Positions 41,443 through 49,771 of a stretch of DNA of 64,000 nucleotides are shown here, in pieces. The notes under the pieces were generated by a model, which had not been told where the DNA came from, searched no databases, and worked only from the letters and a program-made list of their open reading frames with translations. Location of the stretch: NCBI RefSeq assembly GCF_019613955.1, contig NZ_CP080443.1, positions 1,488,001-1,552,000 of the forward strand, written 5' to 3'. The stretch is from Chryseobacterium sp. LJ668. GTDB lineage: Bacteria; Bacteroidota; Bacteroidia; Flavobacteriales; Weeksellaceae. Every line of letters starts with the position of its first letter. Position 1 is the first letter of the stretch. The position numbers were made by a program, and so were the translations under genes.

Positions 41443-43971
41443 TTAAAAATTAAACTGGAAACCCGCTTTAATTCCAAATTTCGAAGCATCCGGTCTGTCT
41501 AAATAATTTCCTCGCCAGTTAAAATCTACACGGAAAATTCGGATATTTCCGAAACCGATATTCTCAATACCAAATCCGTATTCATAGTAAATCTGCTCAT
41601 CGGGTGCAGAATATTTCAGATTTTCTACATTGATGTTTTTTGATGCATCACTTAAAGATCCGTAAGCACCTCTTATGAATGCAACCTCTCTCAATTTTAA
41701 CTTCTTAATAAGAGGGATGAAAGAAAGTATTTTACCATTAAAGTGATGCTCTACGTGAAGCGTAGAATAGGTGTCAGCCACAAATTCATAATAATTGAGC
41801 TGTGCAAAAGTATTTGCAACCAATCCATATGACTGGTTTCCTGGTATCACGTTTTGTAATGCCAATGGAACAGTATCAAAGTTTTTCCCGGCTTCAAAAT
41901 TAAGCAATGTTTTACCCCAGCTTCCCAGAAGAATAGGCTTATAAAACATAAACTGCAATTTATTATAATTAAAATCTGCATTAAACAAACCTTCAATACC
42001 TCTAGTATATTTTAAAACAATCGTTGGCGCTAACGTTCCATGTTCGTATCGGTCAACTCCGGTTTGTGAGAATTTTGCTCCAGGTCTTGCAATTAAACTG
42101 ATGGTTACATGAGAATCATTGGTCGTTTTTCTCAAATCGCCGTTTCGATAATACATCAAACTGAAGGCTGATGGATTGGCAGATTTAATGCTTTGCAAGG
42201 TTCCGTCAATTCTTACCTGAAAGTTTTTCCAGGGCTCAATAGAAGTAAAAATGCTCGTCTGATTCACAGAACTTAGAGAAGCGTTTTCTCCTCTTGCAAA
42301 AACGGTCGAGGAAGCAAATGAACGGGACATAATACCATCTTCGGTTGTCAACTGTACACCTAACTGGGTAATGTCTCTCTTGGTTCCTGCTCCTACCATA
42401 AAGCGATTGACCCTATTGAACATATATCGTCCTTCAACGCCGTATTTGAATTGGTGATCTTTAAAACCATAAGCATTGTAAAATTGAATTCTCCACGGAT
42501 CGTTCTGTCCGAAATACGTTCTTGCACCCAATCTTATTCTATCGCCTTCTACTTCATTCTTTCCATAAATCGAAAAGATAGGACCAATGTCAATGCCTTT
42601 TGTAATGTTATAATGTTGTGAGGCAAGGGTTTCGTAGAGTTTTACAATACGTGTAAATTTTGGGGTTTGTTGTAGCTTATCGAGCATTTCATACACACCC
42701 TGTTCTGTTTTTGAAAGTGAATCTGGTCGTGCTTTTACCCAATAGGCATCATCTTTATCTACAAATTTGGGGTCGTATTCTTCTTCTTTTCTAGTGAAAA
42801 CTGAGTCATCAAGAGGTTTATTAAAGTCATATTCAGAAAAATCAACGGTCCGTTTGGCAACCAGACCTTTTGCTGTTTTCTTTTTTGAAAACGGAGTCAT
42901 TTCGATTTCTGTAATAAATTTTTTAGGCAAAAAAGTTTCATCGTCAGGATTATCATATTCCAGTTCAGTAGATATAGAATTGATAAAGTTGACATTAATT
43001 TTATTAGTAGATTTTAAAGTTGCCCCTAAAACTGCATAAGAATCAGTATCAATATAAAGATATCCCTGAAAAGCCAACACTTCAGTTCTTCTTGGCAGAT
43101 ACCGTATTTTGTATGCCTGTTCGCCCCGTACAGAGATCGTATCAACCAAATTATAGTCGTATGTGCTAAAACCATCAGTCCCCACCGGACTAGGAAATCC
43201 GATATCGAAATAATTTAAAGTATTATCATAAATATTAATATCACGATAAAGGTTTTTCGCTGTAATGGCAATCACCTGATTATCTTGAAACCCGGATGTT
43301 TTTTGTGCTATGAGAAGCTTTTTAGTTTTCTTGCCGGGCTTATTTTGTCCGAAATTGGTATAGATAGATTCATTTAAAAAAATAGGAAGCGCCATTTTTC
43401 CTCTTGCAGTAGAATCGGCATAATCAAAGATGAAATCTAGTTTGTTAAATATTTTTCGATGCATAAAAGCACTGTCGAGATTATTGGCATCAAACTGAAT
43501 CTTTTCGTACTCTTTATAGGTGTACGTATCAAATTTATCAAGTCCATTGTTTCTTTTACGTTTCCAGACTTCCTGCATAATTCGGTATGCCGGATTTTCT
43601 TTTTTGTTTTTGAATTTTGTTTTTTCGTTGTGAATAACGACTTCTTCTATGCTGCTTACCTTTTCAGAAGATAGCTTGATGATAAGATTGCTACTTTTTT
43701 CAGGAGTAATTTCTATACTTTCGGGAGCATAGTTTTTTTTCTGAAATTTAAGTTTGTAAATGATGCTGTCAGACTGTATGATAAAACTTCCTGACTTGGT
43801 AGTGAGAACCGGAACATTACTGTCGTTGATAAAGATCTCAACTGCGATGATTTCTTTATTATTTTTTGCATCTACAATCTTTCCGTTTGCTGTATTTTGA
43901 GCATGAAAAAGACTGGTGATAAAAAGAGAAATATATAAAAAACTGTATTTAAGTTGATTGGTTGACATCAT
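41443..43971 (-). CDS. DUF5686 outer-membrane protein with CarboxypepD-like domain
   Basis: This 842-residue protein has a signal peptide (FLYISLFITSLFHAQ) and an N-terminal carboxypeptidase-regulatory-like beta sandwich (about 25-110; NGKIVDAKNNKEIIAVEI). A long DUF5686 region follows and the C-terminal part looks like an outer-membrane beta-barrel, ending in aromatic GFQFNF. Such proteins are typical of Bacteroidota outer membranes; their function is unknown. It is a single gene with an exact -7 box upstream. Confidence 0.85.
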   Translation of the reverse strand: MMSTNQLKYSFLYISLFITSLFHAQNTANGKIVDAKNNKEIIAVEIFINDSNVPVLTTKSGSFIIQSDSIIYKLKFQKKNYAPESIEITPEKSSNLIIKLSSEKVSSIEEVVIHNEKTKFKNKKENPAYRIMQEVWKRKRNNGLDKFDTYTYKEYEKIQFDANNLDSAFMHRKIFNKLDFIFDYADSTARGKMALPIFLNESIYTNFGQNKPGKKTKKLLIAQKTSGFQDNQVIAITAKNLYRDINIYDNTLNYFDIGFPSPVGTDGFSTYDYNLVDTISVRGEQAYKIRYLPRRTEVLAFQGYLYIDTDSYAVLGATLKSTNKINVNFINSISTELEYDNPDDETFLPKKFITEIEMTPFSKKKTAKGLVAKRTVDFSEYDFNKPLDDSVFTRKEEEYDPKFVDKDDAYWVKARPDSLSKTEQGVYEMLDKLQQTPKFTRIVKLYETLASQHYNITKGIDIGPIFSIYGKNEVEGDRIRLGARTYFGQNDPWRIQFYNAYGFKDHQFKYGVEGRYMFNRVNRFMVGAGTKRDITQLGVQLTTEDGIMSRSFASSTVFARGENASLSSVNQTSIFTSIEPWKNFQVRIDGTLQSIKSANPSAFSLMYYRNGDLRKTTNDSHVTISLIARPGAKFSQTGVDRYEHGTLAPTIVLKYTRGIEGLFNADFNYNKLQFMFYKPILLGSWGKTLLNFEAGKNFDTVPLALQNVIPGNQSYGLVANTFAQLNYYEFVADTYSTLHVEHHFNGKILSFIPLIKKLKLREVAFIRGAYGSLSDASKNINVENLKYSAPDEQIYYEYGFGIENIGFGNIRIFRVDFNWRGNYLDRPDASKFGIKAGFQFNF

Positions 43972-44055
43972 TCGTATCTTCGAGCATTTAGCTAAACAAA
44001 AACTGTGCTGTTTATGATTAAAATTTAAAGTTTTTTAAAGACGTTTACAAAACTG

Positions 44056-44063
44056 CAAATGTA
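44056..44063 (-). promoter_or_regulatory. -7 promoter box of the DUF5686 gene
   Basis: The minus strand reads TACATTTG, an exact match, 84 bp upstream of the ATG at 43971. Confidence 0.45.
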
Positions 44064-44187
44064 ACAAAAATTAAACTACGAATAATGCACTCAGGTAAAG
44101 CTTAAAGGCGATATTTAATAAATAGAAGAAGTGTTGCTGTATGAAAGTATTATATCAAAAAAGATATACATTCCTGTAAGTCCTTTG

Positions 44188-44272
44188 CGCCTCCTCTTGG
44201 GCTCCGTAACAGCGGGAGACCTCTGAATAATCCCAAAGGTTCCAGGGCTCTTACCAACTGAGCTAAAATTCC
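44188..44272 (-). pseudogene. Decayed tRNA-Asn copy
   Basis: The 3' part (GAGCCCAAGAGGAGG) and D-arm (TAGCTCAGTTGGTAAGAGC) match the two intact tRNA-Asn genes upstream on this strand. The middle is rearranged, the 5' acceptor strand (GGAATTT) no longer pairs with the 3' strand, and the unit is 85 rather than 74 bases. The 3' flank also matches the terminator region of the 44818 copy, so gene and terminator were duplicated together and then decayed. Confidence 0.6.
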
Positions 44273-44341
44273 AGACAAACGAGAATCTTTGTCACAAAGC
44301 ACTTCTCTAAATTTTCTGGATTTTTGTTTTTTATAAAACTT

Positions 44342-44545
44342 TCAATCTGCATCGCATAGTTTATCATCGGAAACCTCAAAAGTGCGGCTGTTTTCCACGG
44401 AAGGAATTTCGTGTGAATGTATTAAGTTTTCCTGCTGGTTATCTTTCATAAGTCGTTCCTTCGAAGATTGTATATCCGATGTAGAATTTATCATCAGTTT
44501 CTGAGAATAGACTGTAAGGGCAATACATAAAAAAACCACAATCAT
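44342..44545 (-). CDS. Doubtful small exported peptide
   Basis: A 67-codon frame begins with a signal-like MIVVFLCIALTVYSQK and continues as a hydrophilic Ser/Glu/Asp-rich tail. Its ATG lies inside the tRNA-Asn terminator hairpin, which makes it suspicious. It could be a remnant exposed when the tRNA array expanded. No family was recognised. Confidence 0.25.
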   Translation of the reverse strand: MIVVFLCIALTVYSQKLMINSTSDIQSSKERLMKDNQQENLIHSHEIPSVENSRTFEVSDDKLCDAD

Positions 44546-44560
44546 TGTAGATTGTGGTTT
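44527..44560 (-). terminator. Terminator of tRNA-Asn copy at 44563
   Basis: An 11-bp perfect stem (AAACCACAATC/GATTGTGGTTT, 6-nt loop), followed on the minus strand by a T run, lies just after the tRNA 3' end. Confidence 0.7.
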
Positions 44561-44562
44561 TG

Positions 44563-44636
44563 CTCCTCCTCTTGGGCTCGAACCAAGGACCCTCTGATTA
44601 ACAGTCAGATGCTCTAACCAGCTGAGCTAAGGAGGA
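44563..44636 (-). tRNA. tRNA-Asn (GTT)
   Basis: This 74-base tRNA folds completely: acceptor TCCTCCT/AGGAGGA, D-arm GCTCAGCTGGTTAGAGC, anticodon loop CTGTTAA with anticodon GTT, T-arm CTTGG-TTCGAGC-CCAAG, discriminator G. The 3' CCA is not encoded. The neighbouring copy at 44818 differs by one base in the D-loop region. Confidence 0.95.
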
Positions 44637-44784
44637 ATTTCCCTCTTTTAAGGTGATGCAAATATAATATGAAAAATAATATCAAACAAATATTTTTTCA
44701 TCAAAATTACCTGAAATAGGCTATCAGATTATTTTTCAGGAATTTAAATTTAAAAATAAATTGAAACAGGAAAGTATTGAAATC

Positions 44785-44814
44785 AAAAAAGACCTACATT
44801 GCTGTAAGTCTTTT
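44785..44814 (-). terminator. Terminator of tRNA-Asn copy at 44818
   Basis: An 11-bp stem with one mismatch (AAAGACCTACA/TGTAAGTCTTT, 4-nt loop) ends in T on the minus strand. A decayed match is seen beside the pseudo-tRNA. Confidence 0.65.
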
Positions 44815-44817
44815 CTG

Positions 44818-44891
44818 CTCCTCCTCTTGGGCTCGAACCAAGGACCCTCTGATTAACAGTCAGATGCTCTAACCAACTGAGCTAAGGAGGA
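44818..44891 (-). tRNA. tRNA-Asn (GTT)
   Basis: This second 74-base tRNA-Asn has the same stems and anticodon GTT. It differs from the 44563 copy by a single base (AACTGAG versus AGCTGAG on the plus strand). Upstream on the minus strand lies rseP, ending 80 bp away. Confidence 0.95.
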
Positions 44892-44970
44892 ATGTCCCTA
44901 TTTTTAGGTGGTGCAAATATAGGACTGATATTTATACCACACAAGTTTTTTATTTATTTTTTAAAAAAAA

Positions 44971-46317
44971 TTAGAATTTATCTGTTACTATCTTGAAGAT
45001 ATCACTTCCGAAAATCAGTAACATCAATCCTAACAGGAAGATAACTCCAACCATTTGTGCATTTTCTAATATCTTTTGTGGAACCGGTTTACCGACAATC
45101 ATTTCGTATAAGGTAAAAATAACATGTCCTCCGTCCAATCCCGGGATAGGAATCAAGTTCAAAAATGCCAACCAAACCGAAAACATTGCTGTAAAACTCC
45201 AGAAAGCTGCCCAATCTACAGAAACGCTACCGTCTTTTGCTTTGTCAACAGGCATATTTTTGATGATTGCCAAAGGACCGCCTACTTTTTTGTAGCCCTG
45301 AACTTTTTTGTTGAAGATGAGTTTAAACTGTTTTACCTGATACGTCAAACTTTCAATACTTCTCGTGAAGCCTCTTCCGATTGATTCTCCGAAAGTAAAA
45401 TGTTTTGTTTCGTAATACTTTTGGATCTGTTTATAAGATGAAACTCCTAACGTCCCTTCTTTTGAAACAGGAAGCGTCAATGGCTGAACTACACCATTTC
45501 TTACAACTTCAACATTAAGATTTTTATTGGCATTTTTTGTAATTACGGCTTGCAATTCATCGTAATAATTAATTTTCTGATTGTTGACAGATACCACCTG
45601 ATCTCCAACCTTCAAACCTGCTGCGGCTGTTTTAGGATTGATAATCGTGTCGATTACCGCAGAAAAGCGTGGTGTAAGAAATGCTTTGGGATTTTCGTCT
45701 CTGAAAGCCATTGCTTTACCATCATCATTGGTTGGAAAAGTAATTTCTTTACCGTTTCTCAAAACAGTAATTTCGTCGCTCAATAAGACGTCTAAAGCTA
45801 GTTTGTCAAGGTTATTCTGAGTTTTGCCGTCAACTTTTAAAATTTTATCTCCATCCTGAAAACCCATTCCCTTGGCAACACTTGTATAGTTCATCGGAGC
45901 ATCAACTTTCGCCGTGTCAAATGAAGTCTCACCATTGAAAAATGAAAGACATCCGTAAATTATCCAGGCCAGGAAAAAGTTTACTGTAACCCCGCCCATC
46001 ATAATGATCAGTCTTTGCCAAGCCGGTTTTGCTCTGAATTCCCAAGGCTGAGCAGGTTGCTTCAATTGCTCGGTATCCATGCTTTCGTCTACCATTCCGG
46101 CAATTTTTACGTAGCCTCCGAAAGGAAGCCAGCCGATACCATATTCTGTTTCACCAATTTTCTTTTTTACTACAGAAAACCATGGATCAAAGAACAGATA
46201 AAATTTTTCTACTTTGGTTTTGAAATATTTGGCGGGTAAGAAATGCCCAAGCTCGTGAAGAATGACTAAGATAGATATGCTTAATATAAATTGAAAGATC
46301 TTAATTGCTAATTCCAT
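44971..46317 (-). CDS. rseP: RseP-type site-2 protease
   Basis: This 448-residue inner-membrane zinc metalloprotease (M50) has HELGH at residues 21-25 in the first helix, the conserved GIGWLPFGGYVKIAGM after it, PDZ-like domains (GMGFQDGDKILKVDG, GLKVGDQVVSVNNQ), and the second metal motif in NLIPIPGLDGGH near 390-401. It cuts anti-sigma factors or other membrane proteins within the membrane. In flavobacteria its targets are not fixed by sequence. It is a single gene with a TACCTTTG box upstream. Confidence 0.93.
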   Translation of the reverse strand: MELAIKIFQFILSISILVILHELGHFLPAKYFKTKVEKFYLFFDPWFSVVKKKIGETEYGIGWLPFGGYVKIAGMVDESMDTEQLKQPAQPWEFRAKPAWQRLIIMMGGVTVNFFLAWIIYGCLSFFNGETSFDTAKVDAPMNYTSVAKGMGFQDGDKILKVDGKTQNNLDKLALDVLLSDEITVLRNGKEITFPTNDDGKAMAFRDENPKAFLTPRFSAVIDTIINPKTAAAGLKVGDQVVSVNNQKINYYDELQAVITKNANKNLNVEVVRNGVVQPLTLPVSKEGTLGVSSYKQIQKYYETKHFTFGESIGRGFTRSIESLTYQVKQFKLIFNKKVQGYKKVGGPLAIIKNMPVDKAKDGSVSVDWAAFWSFTAMFSVWLAFLNLIPIPGLDGGHVIFTLYEMIVGKPVPQKILENAQMVGVIFLLGLMLLIFGSDIFKIVTDKF

Positions 46318-46340
46318 TAATTGTTTTTAGATTTTAATTG

Positions 46341-46348
46341 CAAAGGTA
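46341..46348 (-). promoter_or_regulatory. -7 promoter box of rseP
   Basis: The minus strand reads TACCTTTG, an exact match, 23 bp upstream of the ATG. Confidence 0.5.
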
Positions 46349-46421
46349 ATAATTATCAAAAGGATGCCAAATAAAAAAACTCCTCTAAATGAGAAGCTTT
46401 GTCACATATTATATTTAATTT

Positions 46422-46862
46422 TTAGAAATTGAAAGAAACTCCAAGGCTTCCATTGTTTCCTACCTCTGCAAAAACGCCCACTCTTTCTGTAAAGAAATAT
46501 CTTGCGCCGATATGAGCACCGATTCCGAAGTCACGTCCGAGAACTCCTAAATCAATTCCGGGATAGATATCCAGCTTTTCAGGAAGATCTAAAGCTTCTT
46601 TTAAATGAAAATTAACTCTTCCGAAAATAAACACTCTATTATCTTTATTGTTGTCTTTGTAGCCGTCAAAATACGCATTTGCTCCTGCTCCAACAGATAA
46701 AAACTGATTCAGACCGTAATCGTATGTAGCGGTAATTCCTGTTCCGTAACCCCATGCGTTAAGACCCAAATTTACTTTCTGATCTCCTTTTCCTGTCCAG
46801 GCTTGTGCGTTGACTGTTGCTCCCGAAAGCATAAGCATCAACATAAAAACCAATTTCTTCAT
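46422..46862 (-). CDS. Small outer-membrane beta-barrel protein (DUF6646-like)
   Basis: This 146-residue protein has a clear signal peptide (LVFMLMLMLSGATVNAQ). Alternating amphipathic beta strands (KVNLGLNAWGYGTGITATYDYG and similar) and a terminal aromatic SVSFNF-like end (LGVSFNF) suggest an eight-stranded barrel. It resembles flavobacterial DUF6646 proteins. The function is unknown. An exact -7 box lies 38 bp upstream. Confidence 0.75.
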   Translation of the reverse strand: MKKLVFMLMLMLSGATVNAQAWTGKGDQKVNLGLNAWGYGTGITATYDYGLNQFLSVGAGANAYFDGYKDNNKDNRVFIFGRVNFHLKEALDLPEKLDIYPGIDLGVLGRDFGIGAHIGARYFFTERVGVFAEVGNNGSLGVSFNF

Positions 46863-46900
46863 AGATTTTATTTTAAATTATTACTAATGACAATTTGCAG

Positions 46901-46908
46901 CAAAAATA
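46901..46908 (-). promoter_or_regulatory. -7 promoter box of the small barrel gene
   Basis: The minus strand reads TATTTTTG, an exact match. Confidence 0.5.
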
Positions 46909-46960
46909 AAACCGAAACCAATTAAAAGCTGTAATTTTATACAAGTTTTGAAATCGAAAT

Positions 46961-47716
46961 ATGAAAATTACAGGATTAAATCAGGATATTATCTGGAAAG
47001 ATAAGGCAGAAAACTTTAAATTAATTGAAAATCAGTTTCAAAATCAAGAAGCGGATTTATTTCTTCTTCCTGAAATGTTTTCTACTGGTTTTTGTATGGA
47101 TGCAGCCGAAGTTTCGGATAAAAATGAAGAATCTCTTGAATTTCTAAAAAAGATTTCAAAAGAGAAAAATACTGCTTTTTGTGGAAGTGCTTCTGTAGAA
47201 TCTGGCGGAAAATTTTATAATAGAATGTATTTTGTAAAACCAAATTCTGAAGTTACTTTCTACGATAAACGACATTTATTTTCTTTTTCTGGCGAGGATA
47301 AAATTTACACTCCCGGAAAAGAAAGAGTGATTGTGGAATATCTTGGAATTCGTTTTCTGCTGCAGGTTTGCTATGATTTAAGATTTCCTGTTTTTGCAAG
47401 AAATAATGATGATTATGATGCAATTTTATATGTTGCAAACTGGCCGGAGAAAAGAGTGGAAGCTTGGGAACATCTTTTAAAAGCGAGAGCGATTGAAAAT
47501 TTATCTTATGTTTTTGGTTTAAACAGAATCGGAACAGACGGGAATGATCTTTTTTACAGAGAAAGTTCGCACTGCTTTTTCGCTGACGGAAAAGAAATCG
47601 GTGAAAAAAGTGGAAATTTAGTCTCTGCGGAATTGAATTTAGAAAAATTAAAAAATGTCAGAAATCATTTTCAGTTTTTGAATGACAGGGATGATTTTGA
47701 AATTAAGATTGATTAG
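46961..47716 (+). CDS. Omega-amidase-like nitrilase
   Basis: This 251-residue cytosolic nitrilase-superfamily hydrolase carries the Glu-Lys-Cys triad: Glu in LLPEMFSTGFCMD, Lys in FYDKRHLFS and Cys in LLQVCYDLRFPVF. WPEKRVEAWEHLLKARAIEN and GLNRIGTDGND are typical of the YafV/omega-amidase branch, which deamidates 2-oxoglutaramate or 2-oxosuccinamate after transamination of Gln or Asn; it may also serve methionine salvage. It is convergent with the thioredoxin gene. Confidence 0.88.
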   Translation: MKITGLNQDIIWKDKAENFKLIENQFQNQEADLFLLPEMFSTGFCMDAAEVSDKNEESLEFLKKISKEKNTAFCGSASVESGGKFYNRMYFVKPNSEVTFYDKRHLFSFSGEDKIYTPGKERVIVEYLGIRFLLQVCYDLRFPVFARNNDDYDAILYVANWPEKRVEAWEHLLKARAIENLSYVFGLNRIGTDGNDLFYRESSHCFFADGKEIGEKSGNLVSAELNLEKLKNVRNHFQFLNDRDDFEIKID

Positions 47717-47723
47717 CTAAATC

Positions 47724-48023
47724 CTAAATATACTGCTCCAAAAGCTGTGTCAATCGGTTTACATCATGCACGCCGCTTTCTTTATACAGCAATTCTCCTT
47801 TTTTGAAAACTGCCAAAGTCGGAACCCCTCGCACACCGTACTGAGATGCGATTGCAGGGTACTGATCGACATCTATTTTCACAATTCTTGCACCTTCACC
47901 TATCTTTTCTTTTACAGTCGTTAAAACTGATGACTGCACTTTGCAAGGTTGGCACCATGTTGCGAAAAAGTCGATCAATACGGGTCTTTCCGAATCTATC
48001 AGTTCCTGAAATTTTTGTGACAT
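47724..48023 (-). CDS. Thioredoxin
   Basis: This 99-residue protein has FATWCQPCK (active site CQPC, a variant of the usual CGPC), the cis-Pro in YGVRGVPTLAVF, and normal thioredoxin length without a signal peptide. CxPC variants with a different second residue shift the redox potential. It is a single gene on the minus strand beside the MBL-rhodanese fusion, with its own TATTTTTG promoter box. Confidence 0.92.
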   Translation of the reverse strand: MSQKFQELIDSERPVLIDFFATWCQPCKVQSSVLTTVKEKIGEGARIVKIDVDQYPAIASQYGVRGVPTLAVFKKGELLYKESGVHDVNRLTQLLEQYI

Positions 48024-48046
48024 AACAAATTTTAAAATATTTTGTG

Positions 48047-48054
48047 CAAAAATA
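48047..48054 (-). promoter_or_regulatory. -7 promoter box of the thioredoxin gene
   Basis: The minus strand reads TATTTTTG, an exact match, 23 bp upstream of the ATG. Confidence 0.5.
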
Positions 48055-48075
48055 ATTCCAAATAATCTTTCTTAC

Positions 48076-49485
48076 TTATAATGTTTTAGACTGACATACA
48101 AAGTCAGAAGTAGTAAGTTTACCTGTTTTCTTAATTCCGTTAAATCCACCTTCTATTTCAGTAAAGTTTCTGATTCCGTGTGAGTTAAGAACGCTTGCCG
48201 CAATCATGCTTCTGTAACCGCCTGCGCAATGCACGAAGAAATGTTCAGAATCATCAATCGTTGAAACCCAATCGCTGATTTCATCTAAAGGTTTATTGTA
48301 TGCATTATCAATATGTTCTGAGAAATATTCTGTAGGTTTTCTGACGTCGATAATTTTTGAATTTTCATTAAATTTTTCAGCAAATTCGTCTGGGGAAATT
48401 CTTCTTACTTCGTCAATTTCTTTTGTAGAGTTTTTCCATGACTGAAAGCCACCTTTTAGATATCCTAAAACATTATCAAAACCAACTCTGCTTAGTCTTG
48501 TGATAACTTCTTCTTCTGTTCCTTCATCTACAACCAAAAGTAACGGGTATTTAACATCTACGATGAGGTTTCCGACCCATGGCGCAAAATCCCCCTTTAA
48601 TCCAATATTAATAGAGTTCGGAATAAATCCTTTATGAAAGTCTGAAGGACCTCTTGTGTCTAGAATCAAAGCTCCGGTTTCTTCGGCAAAACTTTCAAAA
48701 TCTTCTACAGAAACAGGATTTAATCCCTTGGTCATCACATCATCAAGACTTTCGTAGCCGCCTTTATTCATTGCGACATTCATTCCGAAATATTTCGGTG
48801 GAGCTGTCAAGCCATCAAGGACTTCTTTGATAAAAGATTCTTTATCCGGCTGATTGAGGGCATAATTGGTTTTTCTTTGGTTGCCCAGAATGTCAACGGT
48901 TTCTTTCTGCATATTTTTACCACAAGCCGAACCTGCACCATGAGCCGGATAAACTGTAATGCTGTCGTCCAGCGGTAAAATTTTGCTATGTAAACTTTCG
49001 TATAAAATTCCTGCAAGATCCTCCTGGGTCAGAGTTCCTGCTTTTTGAGCAAGGTCCGGACGTCCCACATCACCCAAAAATAAAGTATCTCCTGTGAAAA
49101 TTGCGGTTTCTACACCATTTTCGTCGATCAGAAGGTAAGTCGTACTTTCCATTGTGTGACCGGGAGTGTGGAGTACTTTTATCTTTATTTTTCCGATTTC
49201 AAAAATCTGGTTGTCTTCTGCAATAATTGCTTCAAAATCTGGTTCTGCAGTTGGACCATAAACGATGGGAGCATCAGTTTTTTTGCTTAAATCTAAATGT
49301 CCCGAAACAAAATCTGCATGAAAATGAGTTTCAAATATATATTTTAAGGTAACATGATCTTTTGCAAGACGATCAAGATAAGGTTTTACTTCTCTCAGTG
49401 GATCTATAATTGCAGCTTCGTTTCCTGATACAATATAATACGCACCTTGTGCCAAACAGCCTGTATATATTTGTTCAATTTTCAT
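48076..49485 (-). CDS. MBL-fold hydrolase fused to two rhodanese domains
   Basis: The ATG at 49485 (MKIEQIYTGCLAQGAYYI) is chosen; an upstream ATG at 49518 would add 11 residues. The 469-residue protein starts with a persulfide-dioxygenase-like metallo-beta-lactamase domain (HFHADFVSGH near 50-60, GHTMES, FTGDTLFLGDVGRPDLA, YPAHGAGSACG). The first rhodanese-like domain lacks a catalytic Cys (DTRGPSDFHKGFIP). The second has an active loop CAGGYRS near residue 420. Fusions of this CstB type oxidise persulfide or sulfide-derived sulfur and move sulfane sulfur. Confidence 0.88.
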   Translation of the reverse strand: MKIEQIYTGCLAQGAYYIVSGNEAAIIDPLREVKPYLDRLAKDHVTLKYIFETHFHADFVSGHLDLSKKTDAPIVYGPTAEPDFEAIIAEDNQIFEIGKIKIKVLHTPGHTMESTTYLLIDENGVETAIFTGDTLFLGDVGRPDLAQKAGTLTQEDLAGILYESLHSKILPLDDSITVYPAHGAGSACGKNMQKETVDILGNQRKTNYALNQPDKESFIKEVLDGLTAPPKYFGMNVAMNKGGYESLDDVMTKGLNPVSVEDFESFAEETGALILDTRGPSDFHKGFIPNSINIGLKGDFAPWVGNLIVDVKYPLLLVVDEGTEEEVITRLSRVGFDNVLGYLKGGFQSWKNSTKEIDEVRRISPDEFAEKFNENSKIIDVRKPTEYFSEHIDNAYNKPLDEISDWVSTIDDSEHFFVHCAGGYRSMIAASVLNSHGIRNFTEIEGGFNGIKKTGKLTTSDFVCQSKTL

Positions 49486-49771
49486 TGAGTCTAATTTAAA
49501 ATAATTATAAAGATACAAAGTAATGGATTTATTATAAAGAAATGATAATTCTGATTGATAGTTTCTTTCAATATTAAAATTCCCATTTTTTCAATCTATA
49601 TGGAAGTTGTTAAATGTCAGACAGAAAGAAATAAATTATAACTATATTATAATGACAGACTGTATTTATCATATTTAACTAGATTCATTTAAATTTAGTG
49701 ACTAAGAAATTCATAAGATTGAAACTCCAGATTTTGAAAAAATAATTACCTTTAAAATCTAAAAATATCAA

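Noticed and set aside
44188..44272. A third working tRNA-Asn
   Set aside because: Acceptor strands do not pair and the anticodon arm is disrupted, so it is annotated as a decayed copy.
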